This document shows positions 17,321 to 25,858 of a stretch of DNA of 64,000 bases, in pieces. Position 1 is the first letter of the stretch; the number at the start of each line of letters is the position of its first letter. Under the pieces are notes generated by a model. The model had not been told where the DNA came from and made no database searches. It worked only from the letters and a program-made list of their open reading frames with translations. Source of the stretch: Accumulibacter sp. (GTDB lineage: Bacteria > Pseudomonadota > Gammaproteobacteria > Burkholderiales > Rhodocyclaceae); assembly GCF_036625195.1 (NCBI RefSeq), contig NZ_JAZKUG010000001.1, forward strand, positions 806,001-870,000. Reading direction: 5' to 3'. Position numbers and translations under genes: made by a program.

Positions 17321-17583
17321 CGCCCCGGGATGCCGTGGGCGCTGTCGGATTCGGCCCGGATATCGTCGCGCATCTGGAGGATCTCCTCGCTGGAAACATG
17401 CGGCGCCTGTTGCCGGCGCACGAGGATACGCATGAACGCGGCGTCGCTTTGCGCCTTGCGCCGCGCCTGCGCGACGGCTTCCTGCAACAGGCGGGTCACG
17501 ATGGCGCTCTTGTTTTGGTTGGCAAAGGTCTGGTTGAAGCTTTCCTTGACGTCGTCAGGAACGCTGAAGTTCATGGTGGCCAT
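17317..17583 (-). CDS. Antitoxin of the PIN pair (ribbon-helix-helix type)
   Basis: 88 residues. The start MATMNFSVPDDVKESFNQTF is a ribbon-helix-helix DNA-binding domain, and the rest is a charged C-terminal tail that would wrap the toxin. It has a GGAG ribosome binding site about 6 bp before ATG 17583. An AT-rich dyad at 17600-17627 lies upstream and is a likely autoregulatory operator. The stop overlaps the toxin start by 4 bp. Confidence 0.9.
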   Translation of the reverse strand: MATMNFSVPDDVKESFNQTFANQNKSAIVTRLLQEAVAQARRKAQSDAAFMRILVRRQQAPHVSSEEILQMRDDIRAESDSAHGIPGR

Positions 17584-17599
17584 GGCTTGCTCCGGTTGT

Positions 17600-17627
17600 G
17601 GAATATTTCAACAATGATGATATTTCC
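17600..17627 (-). promoter_or_regulatory. AT-rich dyad upstream of the PIN toxin-antitoxin pair
   Basis: GGAATATTT and ATATTTCC face each other around a 10-12 bp centre, in an island of AT inside GC-rich DNA, 16 bp before the antitoxin ATG. The position suits an operator for the ribbon-helix-helix antitoxin and would cover the core promoter. No perfect -35 is seen. Confidence 0.45.
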
Positions 17628-17745
17628 GGGAGCAAGGCGCCGCAAGGACTTTCGTCAAAGTCAGGGCGGAATTCCGGTGTCGAAATCCGTCGGTGACGAC
17701 GAATCGTTTGCCCAATCGCGTTTGCCGCGAGGAATCTTGCGGCAT

Positions 17746-17990
17746 TGCTGCCATGAGGTCTTTCCGCTCGTCTGTGCACGCTGCGGCGGCGGGATGCGAA
17801 TCATCGCCGTCATCACCGACGCCGGTGCCGTCCGCGAGATCCTGAGCCACTTGGGCAAAGCGACCTCGCCGCCACGTCTGATGAAAGCCCGTGCGCCCCC
17901 GCTCCGGGAGGCTGGACACCAACATGGGCGAGGACGAAGCGCAGGCCCAACCAGTGCCGGAGTACGAATTCGACCAGCGCATTGCCTGCC
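17746..17990 (+). pseudogene. 3' remnant of an IS91-family (DUF-type zinc-ribbon) transposase
   Basis: The plus strand gives EVFPLVCARCGGGMRIIAV, then EILSHLGKATSPPRLMKAR and APPLRE in one frame. After a shift near 17910 it gives MGEDEAQAQPVPEYEFDQRI in another. This is the characteristic C-terminus of the Y2/IS91-type transposases. The rest of the gene and the element ends are absent. The remnant lies between the toxin-antitoxin pair and the RND operon, marking an old insertion. From 17991 to 18235 nothing further is recognised. Confidence 0.75.
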
Positions 17991-18235
17991 AGGTGCCAAT
18001 GCGCAAGGGTCCAGACTGCAGCATGATGAATTGTCATCGCCCGTCGTGGGAGGACTCGTGCCTGCTTCGGCTGATCATCAAGCACCCCGAGTTGTCGCAG
18101 GAACTGGCGGAAGCATGAAGCACGCGCGCTGGCGCCCACAGCACCACCGCGCGGGCTGTCTGCTGACTGCTCAACCGTGGCGACCATCTCCGGGCCCCTG
18201 CCACCAGCCATGCGCAGCCATTGCTGCTCGCTCGC

Positions 18236-21200
18236 TCAAGGCGCTGACTTGCTCGCGGCCGGGCGGTGCATGAGCACGTAGAAGACGGCGACGAAGGGAA
18301 TGGCGAGAAAGGTGGAGGCCAGCATGCCGCCGAAGACGACGGTGCCGAGCGCCTGCTGGCTCGCGGCGCCGGCCCCGGTGGCGGTGAGCAGCGGCACGAC
18401 GCCGAGGATGAAGGCCAGCGAGGTCATGACGATCGGCCGGAACCGGCGCCGCGTCACTTCGATCGCCGCCTCGGTCGGCGCCATGCCGGCGGCCGTCAGC
18501 AGGCGCGCGAACTCGACGATGAGGATCGCGTTCTTGGCCGCCAGCGCGGTCATCAGCACGAGGCCGATCTGCGTGTAGATGTCGATCGGGAAGCGCCGCA
18601 GCAGCAACGCGATGACGATGCCGACGAGCGCCATCGGGACCGTCAGGACGACGGCGAGTGGATCGGTCCAGCTCTCGTACTGCGCCGCGAGGACGAGGAA
18701 GACGAGGACGATCGACAGCGCGAAGAGGAAGTAGGACTGGTTGCCGATGAGCTTTTCCTGGTAGGCGAGCCCGGTCCACTCGTAGGCCATGCCGGGCGGC
18801 AGCGTCGCCGCGGCGAGATCGTGCATCCGGCCGAGCGCCTCGCCCGAGCTGTACTTCGGCGTCGGGATGCCGATGAGCGCGGCGGCCGGGTAGAGGTTGA
18901 AGCGATAGATCAGCTCCGGGCCGAGCATCGGGCGCAGATCGGCGAGGACGCCGAGCGGCACCATCTGTCCGCTGCGGTTGGCGACGGCGAGATTGCGGAT
19001 GTCCTCGACGCTGCGGCGGTAGTCCCCATCGGCCTGCACGCGCACCTGGAAACTCTGGTTGAACTGGTTGAACAGGTTCACGTAGCTCGATCCGAGATGC
19101 GTCTGCACGGTCCGGAACACCTCGTCGACGGGAACGCCGAGGGCCCTGGCCAGGTCGCGGTCGAGATCGAGAAGGAGTTGCGGGCTGTCGGCGCTGAAGG
19201 TGGTGAAAGCGAGGCGAAGGAACCCGGGCTCGTCGCTCGCCCGGCGCAGCAGTTCGTCCGTCGCCGCCTGCAGCCCCCGCGCCCCGAGGCCCGCGCGATC
19301 CTCGATCATCATCTGGAAGCCAAAGGCAACCCCCAGGCCGGGAATCGGCGACGGCGGCAGGACGGCGAAGCTCGCCTGCGGGATCGACCGGAACTGCTGC
19401 TGCAGGTCGCCGATCAGTTGCAACTGCGAGAATCCTGGCGGGCGCCTGTCCCAGTCGTCGTAGATGACGAAGGTCGTCACCGCGTTGGCGATCCTGGCCG
19501 AGTCGAGCGCGGAATAGCCGCCGATCGTCACCCAGCCGCGGACGCCGGCGGTCTTGCCGAGGAGGGCATCGACGCGGGCGGCGACCTCGCGCACGCGCGG
19601 CTGCGCCGCGCCGGGCGGCAGCTTGGCGGTGACGACGCAGTAGCCCTGGTCCTCGAGCGGCATCAGCGCCGTCGGGTAGACGGCGAAGACGCCGGCGGCG
19701 AGCCCGACCAGCGCCAGGAAGACGCACGCCATGCTGCGCGGCCGCTGCGCCATCCAGCCGACGAGGCCGAGGTAGCGCTGCTCGAGCGCGCCGTAGGTGC
19801 GGTTGAAGCCGCGGTAGAACGCGTTCGGGCGCTGCTGCGGCGGGCGCGGCTTGAGGTGGAGCGCGCACTGTGCCGGCTTGAGCGTCAGCGCATTGAGCGC
19901 GCTGATGATCGCGGTGGCGGCGATGACGAGCGCGAACTGGCGGAACATCTGGCCGCTGATGCCGGGCAGGAACGAGGCCGGCAGGAAGACCGCGGTGAGC
20001 ACCAGCGTGACGCCGAGGATCGGGCCGGTCAGCTCGCGCATCGCCTTGATCGTCGCCTCCCTGGGCGCGAGGCCCTGTTCGATGTAGCGCGAGCTGTTCT
20101 CGACGATGACGATGGCGTCGTCGACGACGATGCCGATCGCCAGGATGAGTGCGAAGAGGGTCATCAGGTTGACGGTGAAGCCGAGCGCCGCCATCGCCGC
20201 GAAGGCGCCGATGATCGTCACCGGCACCGTGGTCGCCGGCACGAGCATGGCGCGCGCGTTCTGCAGGAAGAGCAGGATGACGACCAGCACCAGCACGCCG
20301 GCCTCGAGCAGCGTCTCGTAGACGGCGCTGATCGACTGCTGGATGAAGACGGTGGTGTCGTAGAGCGAGGTGTACTCGAGGCCGGGCGGGAAGTCCTGGC
20401 GCATGCCGGCCAGCAGCGCGCGCACCTCGCCGGCGACCTGCAGCGCGTTCGCTCCCGGCAGCGCGAAGACCGCCACGTGTGCGGTCTTCCTGCCGTTCAG
20501 GCTGGAGAAGACGGTGAATGCCTGCTGGCTCAGTTCGACCCGGGCGACGTCCTTCAGGCGCACCAGCGAGGCGGTCTGCAGCGGCTGCGCGGCGCTCGCG
20601 GCCGCCGCGCTGCGGGTCGGCGGCGGCTCGCTGCTGACGACGATGTCCTCGAACTGGGCGACGGTGGACAGCCGGCCGAGCGCGTTCACGGTGAGCTGGA
20701 GGAACTGCTCCGCCGCCGCCGGCGGGCCGCCGACCTGCCCCGCGACGACCTGCGCGTTCTGCCGCTCGATCGCCCGCTGCACCTGCATGGCGGTCAGCCC
20801 GTAGGCCTTCAGCTTGCCCGGGTCGAGCCAGACGCGCATGCTGTACGGCGCGCCGCCGAAGACCTGCACCTGGCCGACGCCGGGCAGGCGCGCCAGCGGA
20901 CTCAGCAGGTTGATGATCGCGTAGTTGCTGAGGAAGGTCTCGTCGAAGCGGTCGTCCTGCGTGAAGAGGCTGGCGATCAGCAGGATGTTGGTGCTGAGCT
21001 TGCGCACGCTCACCCCCTGCGCCCGCACCGGCTGCGGCAACTGCGGCACGGCGCTGTTCACGGCGTTCTGCACCAGCGCCAGCGCGGTGTCGAGGTCGGT
21101 ACCGATGGCGAAGGTGACGGTGAGCGTGTAGCTGCCGTCGCTGCCGCTGGTCGATTGCAGGTAGATCGAGTTCTCGACCCCGTTGACGGCGCGCTCGAGC

Positions 21201-21391
21201 GGAATGGCGATCGTGTTCGCCACCGTCTCGGCATCGGCACCGGCGAAGCTGGTCGCCACCTGGATCGTCGGCGGGACGATCTGCGGGTACTGCGCGACGG
21301 GCAGCCCGTACAGGCAGACGGCACCGAGCAGGAGCGTGACCAGCGCGATGACGTTGGCGAGGATGGGGCGGTCGATGAAGAAGGTCGACAT
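18236..21391 (-). CDS. RND efflux pump inner-membrane protein (HAE1/AcrB type), second copy
   Basis: 1,051 residues, full AcrB length, starting MSTFFIDRPILANVIALV. It has twelve membrane segments and two periplasmic loops. The proton-relay aspartates are in GIVVDDAIVIVEN (segment 4) and the lysine in ALAAKNAILIVEFAR (segment 10), so it should be an active proton-drug antiporter. It is the last gene of the operon and starts 28 bp after the first RND gene. The two pumps are strongly similar in order and motifs but clearly different in sequence. Whether they form homotrimers or a MdtB/MdtC-like heterotrimer cannot be told. Confidence 0.95.
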   Translation of the reverse strand: MSTFFIDRPILANVIALVTLLLGAVCLYGLPVAQYPQIVPPTIQVATSFAGADAETVANTIAIPLERAVNGVENSIYLQSTSGSDGSYTLTVTFAIGTDLDTALALVQNAVNSAVPQLPQPVRAQGVSVRKLSTNILLIASLFTQDDRFDETFLSNYAIINLLSPLARLPGVGQVQVFGGAPYSMRVWLDPGKLKAYGLTAMQVQRAIERQNAQVVAGQVGGPPAAAEQFLQLTVNALGRLSTVAQFEDIVVSSEPPPTRSAAAASAAQPLQTASLVRLKDVARVELSQQAFTVFSSLNGRKTAHVAVFALPGANALQVAGEVRALLAGMRQDFPPGLEYTSLYDTTVFIQQSISAVYETLLEAGVLVLVVILLFLQNARAMLVPATTVPVTIIGAFAAMAALGFTVNLMTLFALILAIGIVVDDAIVIVENSSRYIEQGLAPREATIKAMRELTGPILGVTLVLTAVFLPASFLPGISGQMFRQFALVIAATAIISALNALTLKPAQCALHLKPRPPQQRPNAFYRGFNRTYGALEQRYLGLVGWMAQRPRSMACVFLALVGLAAGVFAVYPTALMPLEDQGYCVVTAKLPPGAAQPRVREVAARVDALLGKTAGVRGWVTIGGYSALDSARIANAVTTFVIYDDWDRRPPGFSQLQLIGDLQQQFRSIPQASFAVLPPSPIPGLGVAFGFQMMIEDRAGLGARGLQAATDELLRRASDEPGFLRLAFTTFSADSPQLLLDLDRDLARALGVPVDEVFRTVQTHLGSSYVNLFNQFNQSFQVRVQADGDYRRSVEDIRNLAVANRSGQMVPLGVLADLRPMLGPELIYRFNLYPAAALIGIPTPKYSSGEALGRMHDLAAATLPPGMAYEWTGLAYQEKLIGNQSYFLFALSIVLVFLVLAAQYESWTDPLAVVLTVPMALVGIVIALLLRRFPIDIYTQIGLVLMTALAAKNAILIVEFARLLTAAGMAPTEAAIEVTRRRFRPIVMTSLAFILGVVPLLTATGAGAASQQALGTVVFGGMLASTFLAIPFVAVFYVLMHRPAASKSAP

Positions 21392-21419
21392 GGGTCGGGA
21401 GCGCCGCCGCCGCGCGCGC

Positions 21420-24400
21420 CTACGGCGCGTCCGACGCCGGCGCCGGCGGCCGCCCGGCGGCGGCGTTCCTGCGCCCGCGCCGGCGCTCGGCGAGGTTCTC
21501 CATCACGACGTAGAAGCCGGGCACGAAGGGAATGGCGATCAGCGTCGAGGCGAGCATGCCGCCGAAGACGACCGTGCCGAGGGCCTGCTGGCTGGCGGCG
21601 CCCGCCCCGGTCGCGGTCAGCAGCGGCACGACGCCGAGGATGAAGGCGATCGAGGTCATGACGATGGGCCGGAAGCGGCGGCGCGCGGCCTCGACCGCCG
21701 CGTCTGTCGCCGACATGCCGTCGGCGCGCAGCTGCTTGGCGAACTCGACGATGAGGATCGCGTTCTTCGCCGCCAGCGCGATCATCAGGACGACGCCGAT
21801 CTGCGTGTACAGGTCGGCGGGAAAACCGCGGATGGCGAGCGCGGCGACGATCCCGACGAGGGCGATCGGCACCGACAGGATCACCACCGCAGGATCGGTC
21901 CAGCTTTCATACTGGCCGGCGAGGGTGAGGAAGACGAGGGTCAGCGACAGCGCGAAGATGAAGTAGGCCTGGTTGCCGAGCAGCCGCTCCTGGTAGGCGA
22001 GCCCGCTCCAGTCGTGGCCGACTCCCGGTGGCAGCTTGGCGACGGCGACGCGCTGCATGGCGTCGAGCGCCTGGCCGGAGCTGAAGCCGGGTGCCGCGCC
22101 GCCGACGATCGATGCCGATGGATAGAGGTTGTAGCGGGTGACCAGTTCCGGGCCGAGCGTGCGGCGAACGCCGAGGATGGCGCCGAGCGGCACCATCTGC
22201 CCGCTGCGGTTGGCGACGTGCAGGTCGGCGATGTCCTGCAACTGCCGGCGTTGCGCGGCCTCGCCCTGTACCCGCACCTGCAGGCTCTGATTGAACTTGT
22301 TGAACTGGTTCACATAGGTCGAGCCGAGATAGGTCTGCAGCGTCTGGAAGACGTCGTCGATGGTGACGCCCAGCGACTCGGCCATCGTCCGGTTGATGTC
22401 GAGATGGAGCTGCGGGCTGTCGACGCTGAACGTCGTCGTCACGCCGCGCAGCCCGGGCTGCTCGCGCGCGCTCGACAGGGTCTGCCGGACGACCTCCTGG
22501 AACGGACGCGGGCCCATGCCGCCGCGGTCTTCGAGCACCATCTCGAAGCCGCCCGCCTGCCCGAGCCCGGGGATCGGCGGCGGAATGAGCACGGCGAACT
22601 CGGCCTTGCGGATGGTGGCGAGCCGCTCGCGCAGATCGGCGATGAGCTTCGCCTGCGAGAAACCCGCTGGCCGCTGCGCCCAGTCGTCGTACATCACGTA
22701 TTCGGTGACGACGTTGGCGAGCGTGGCCGAGTCGAGCGCGGAGTAGCCGCCGCTCGTCACCCAGCCCTTGATCCCTGGCATCGCGCCGAGCACGGCGTCG
22801 ATGTCGGCGGCCAGCTCGCGGACGCGTGGCTGCGCGGCGCCGGGCGGAAGGCGGGCGACGATGATGCAGTAACCCTGGTCCTCGACCGGCAGGAAGGCGG
22901 TGGGATGGCGGGCGAAACTCGTTCCGGCGACGGCGACGATGGCCACGAACAGGCAGCCCATGCTGCGCGGATGAGCCGTCAGCCAGCGCACGACGCCGAT
23001 GTAGCGCCTCTCGACGGCTTCGTAAACCCGGTTGAAGCCGCGGAAGAAGGCGTTCACCCGCCGCTCACCGGTGTCCGGCCTGAGGTAGAGCGCGCATTGC
23101 GCCGGGTTCAGCGTGAGCGCGATCAGCGCGCTGATGAGGGCGGTGGCGGCGATGACGAGGGCGAACTGGCGGAACATCTGGCCGGTGATCCCGGGCAGGA
23201 ACGACGCCGGCAGGAACACCGCGGTGAGGACCAGGGTGATGCCCAGGATCGGGCCCGTCAGCTCGCGCATCGCCTTGATCGCCGCGTCCTTCGGCGTGAG
23301 GCCCTGCTCGATGTGGCGGGCGCTGTTCTCGACGATCACGATCGCATCGTCGACGACGATGCCGATGGCGAGAATGAGCGCGAAGAGGGTCATCAGGTTG
23401 ACGGTGAAGCCGAGCGCGGCCATCGCCGCGAAGGCGCCGATGACCGTCACCGGCACCGTGACGACGGGCACCAGCATGGCGCGCGCGTTCTGCAGGAAGA
23501 GCATGATGACGACCAGCACCAGCACCCCGGCCTCGATCAGTGCCAAGTAGACGCCGTCGATCGAATCGCCGATGAACGCCGAGGTGTCGAGCAGCGCGGT
23601 GTACTCGAGGCCCGGCGGAAATTTCTCGCGCATCTGCGCCATCGATCGACGCACTTCCTCCGCCACCTTGAGGGCGTTCGCCCCGGGCAGCGTGTAGACG
23701 TTGATCTGTGCCGCTTTCCGGCCGCTGAGACCGGAGAAGGTGTTGAACGTCTGCTGGCTCAGCTCGATCCGGGCCAGGTCCTTGAGGCGAACGATCGCGG
23801 CCGTCTCGCCCGTTGGCGTCGCCTTCAGGAGTTGCGCGGCCTGGCTCGCCGGCGGCTTGCTCCGGACGACGATGTTCTCGAACTGCGCGACGTCCGACAG
23901 CCGCCCCAGCGTCAGGACGGTGAACTGGAAGATCTGGTCGGAGGGGACCGGAGCCGCACCGAGCTGCCCGCTGGCGACCTGCACGTTCTGGTTCTGGATC
24001 GCGTTCTGGACGTCGAGCACGGTCAGGCCATAGGACTGGAGCTTCGTTGGGTCGAGCCAGATGCGCATGCTGTACGGTCCGGCGCCCAGGATCTGCACCT
24101 GGCCGACACCGGGCAGGCGCGCCAGCGGGCTCTGCAGGTTGATCAGCGCGTAGTTGCTGAGGAAGGTCTCGTCGAAGCGGTCGTCCCGGGAATAGAGGCT
24201 GCCGATCAGCAGGACGTTGGTGCTCACCTTCTGCACGCTGACGCCCTGCGCCTGGACTTCCTGCGGCAGCTGCGCGAGCGCGCTGTTGACCGCGTTCTGC
24301 ACCAGCGCGATCGAGGTGTTGAGGTTGGTGCCGACGTCGAAGGTGAGCGTGAGCGTGTAGCTGCCGTCGCTGCCGCTCGTCGATTGCATGGCGATCGAGT

Positions 24401-24620
24401 TCTCGACGCCGTTGACCGCCTGCTCGAGCGGAATGCCGACGGTGGTCGCGACCACCTCGGCGCTGGCGCCCGGGTAGGTGGTCGCGACCTGGATCGTTGG
24501 CGGGACGATCTGCGGATACTGGGCGACGGGCAGGGTGAACAGGCAGGCGAGCCCGAGCACGACGACGATGATCGCGATGACGTTGGCGAGGATCGGCCGT
24601 TCGATGAAGAATCGCGACAC
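21420..24620 (-). CDS. RND efflux pump inner-membrane protein (HAE1/AcrB type), first copy
   Basis: 1,066 residues starting MSRFFIERPILANVIAII. All family landmarks are present: the PVAQYPQIVPPTIQV loop, the DD pair in LAIGIVVDDAIVIVE, and AAKNAILIVEFAKQ. The C-terminus has a basic, P/A-rich tail (RRRGRRNAAAGRPP). It lies 17 bp after the membrane-fusion gene. With that protein and the outer-membrane factor it would form a tripartite export complex spanning both membranes. Likely substrates are hydrophobic drugs, solvents or endogenous metabolites, not deducible from sequence. Confidence 0.95.
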   Translation of the reverse strand: MSRFFIERPILANVIAIIVVVLGLACLFTLPVAQYPQIVPPTIQVATTYPGASAEVVATTVGIPLEQAVNGVENSIAMQSTSGSDGSYTLTLTFDVGTNLNTSIALVQNAVNSALAQLPQEVQAQGVSVQKVSTNVLLIGSLYSRDDRFDETFLSNYALINLQSPLARLPGVGQVQILGAGPYSMRIWLDPTKLQSYGLTVLDVQNAIQNQNVQVASGQLGAAPVPSDQIFQFTVLTLGRLSDVAQFENIVVRSKPPASQAAQLLKATPTGETAAIVRLKDLARIELSQQTFNTFSGLSGRKAAQINVYTLPGANALKVAEEVRRSMAQMREKFPPGLEYTALLDTSAFIGDSIDGVYLALIEAGVLVLVVIMLFLQNARAMLVPVVTVPVTVIGAFAAMAALGFTVNLMTLFALILAIGIVVDDAIVIVENSARHIEQGLTPKDAAIKAMRELTGPILGITLVLTAVFLPASFLPGITGQMFRQFALVIAATALISALIALTLNPAQCALYLRPDTGERRVNAFFRGFNRVYEAVERRYIGVVRWLTAHPRSMGCLFVAIVAVAGTSFARHPTAFLPVEDQGYCIIVARLPPGAAQPRVRELAADIDAVLGAMPGIKGWVTSGGYSALDSATLANVVTEYVMYDDWAQRPAGFSQAKLIADLRERLATIRKAEFAVLIPPPIPGLGQAGGFEMVLEDRGGMGPRPFQEVVRQTLSSAREQPGLRGVTTTFSVDSPQLHLDINRTMAESLGVTIDDVFQTLQTYLGSTYVNQFNKFNQSLQVRVQGEAAQRRQLQDIADLHVANRSGQMVPLGAILGVRRTLGPELVTRYNLYPSASIVGGAAPGFSSGQALDAMQRVAVAKLPPGVGHDWSGLAYQERLLGNQAYFIFALSLTLVFLTLAGQYESWTDPAVVILSVPIALVGIVAALAIRGFPADLYTQIGVVLMIALAAKNAILIVEFAKQLRADGMSATDAAVEAARRRFRPIVMTSIAFILGVVPLLTATGAGAASQQALGTVVFGGMLASTLIAIPFVPGFYVVMENLAERRRGRRNAAAGRPPAPASDAP

Positions 24621-24637
24621 GCCGGCCTCCCGGTGCT

Positions 24638-25822
24638 TCAGCTGCCCGGTCTGGCGGGCGCCGCGCCTGCGCTGCCCGCCGCCGGGTGCGGGCTCACCGC
24701 GCGCCCGGGAACCGCCTGCAGCAGGCCTTCGACGATCACCAGGTCGTCGGCAGCGAGGCCTTCGCTGACGACGAGGCGGTCGCCGACCTGCAGCCCCAGC
24801 TTGACGCCGCGGCGTTCGACGATGTTCTGCGCATTGACGACGAGGACGTATTCGCCCTGCTGGTCGAAGCGGACGGCATCGCCGGGAACCAGCAGGGCCT
24901 CCTTCGCTTCCAGGGCGGACACCCGCAGCCGCGCGAAGAGGCCGGGCAGGATCCGCTGGTCGCGATTGGCGAAGACGCCGCGCACCTGCAGGGTGCCGGT
25001 CGTCGGCGCGATGCCGATGGCGGCGAAGTCGAGGTGCCCCTGGTGCGGATGGCCTTCTTCGGTGAGCAGGCCGAAGGTTGCGGGAACGAGTCCGCGGCCG
25101 ATCGCGTCGCGCGGCAGCGTCTTCTGCCGTTCGATCAGCCGCAGGAGCTCGCGCTGGTCGATGGTGAAGTAGACGTGGATGGGGTCGATCTGTTCGATCT
25201 CGGCGAGCGACGTTGGCTGGCCGATGCCGCCGACGAGGTTGCCGGTGTCGACCAGGTGCCGGCCGATGCGCCCGGCGATCGGTGCCCTGACCAGCGTGTA
25301 GCCCAGGGTGAGCTGCGCGATTTCGACCTGTGCCTGCGCGGCGAGCAGCCTCGCCGCCGCCTGCTCCTTCTCCGTCCGCCAGTGGTCGACCTGCGTCTGC
25401 GTGGCGGCGTCCTGCCGGACGAGGTCGGTGTAGCGGCGCAGCTCGGTGGTTGCGTGCCAGAGCGCTGCCTTCTCCACCGCCACCTGTGCCTGCGCCTTCT
25501 TCAGCTGCGCCTGGTACTGCGCCTGCTGGATGGTGAACAGCAGATCGCCCTTCTTCACCTGCTGACCGTCGGTGAAGTGGATCTTCTCGAGATAGCCCTC
25601 GACGCGCGCCACCACGGTGACCTTCTGCGTCGCCGCGGTGTTGCCGGTAAAGTCGAGGTAGTTGGCGACGCTCTCGCTGACCGGCCGGGCCACGGTGACG
25701 GCCGGCGGCGGAGGGGCCGCGGTCTCCTGCGCATCCCGGCAGCCGGGCACCGACGCCACCGCCGCCGCGACGGCGAGCAGGTGCAGGAAAGCGCGGCAGC
25801 GGCGCGCGCGCGAAGCGATCAT
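24638..25822 (-). CDS. RND membrane-fusion protein (periplasmic adaptor)
   Basis: 394 residues from ATG 25822, preceded by GGGAGAG; GTG 25840 would add six. The N-terminal signal ends in the lipobox VPGC, so it is a lipoprotein of the inner membrane. It has the standard order: lipoyl half (VEGYLEKIHFTDGQQVKKGD), long alpha-helical hairpin (about residues 100-170), second lipoyl half (IAGRIGRHLVDTGNLV), beta-barrel and membrane-proximal domain. It links the RND pump to the outer-membrane channel. A gap of 36 bp separates it from the preceding outer-membrane factor gene. Confidence 0.93.
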   Translation of the reverse strand: MIASRARRCRAFLHLLAVAAAVASVPGCRDAQETAAPPPPAVTVARPVSESVANYLDFTGNTAATQKVTVVARVEGYLEKIHFTDGQQVKKGDLLFTIQQAQYQAQLKKAQAQVAVEKAALWHATTELRRYTDLVRQDAATQTQVDHWRTEKEQAAARLLAAQAQVEIAQLTLGYTLVRAPIAGRIGRHLVDTGNLVGGIGQPTSLAEIEQIDPIHVYFTIDQRELLRLIERQKTLPRDAIGRGLVPATFGLLTEEGHPHQGHLDFAAIGIAPTTGTLQVRGVFANRDQRILPGLFARLRVSALEAKEALLVPGDAVRFDQQGEYVLVVNAQNIVERRGVKLGLQVGDRLVVSEGLAADDLVIVEGLLQAVPGRAVSPHPAAGSAGAAPARPGS

Positions 25823-25858
25823 TTGCGCTCTCCCGTACACTCGGGCCGGCTCAGCGGA

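Noticed and set aside
1..18235. Idea that the accessory half is a prophage or integrative element
   Set aside because: No integrase, phage structural, replication or conjugation gene and no att-like repeat pair at its edges; it looks like a patchwork of small insertions.
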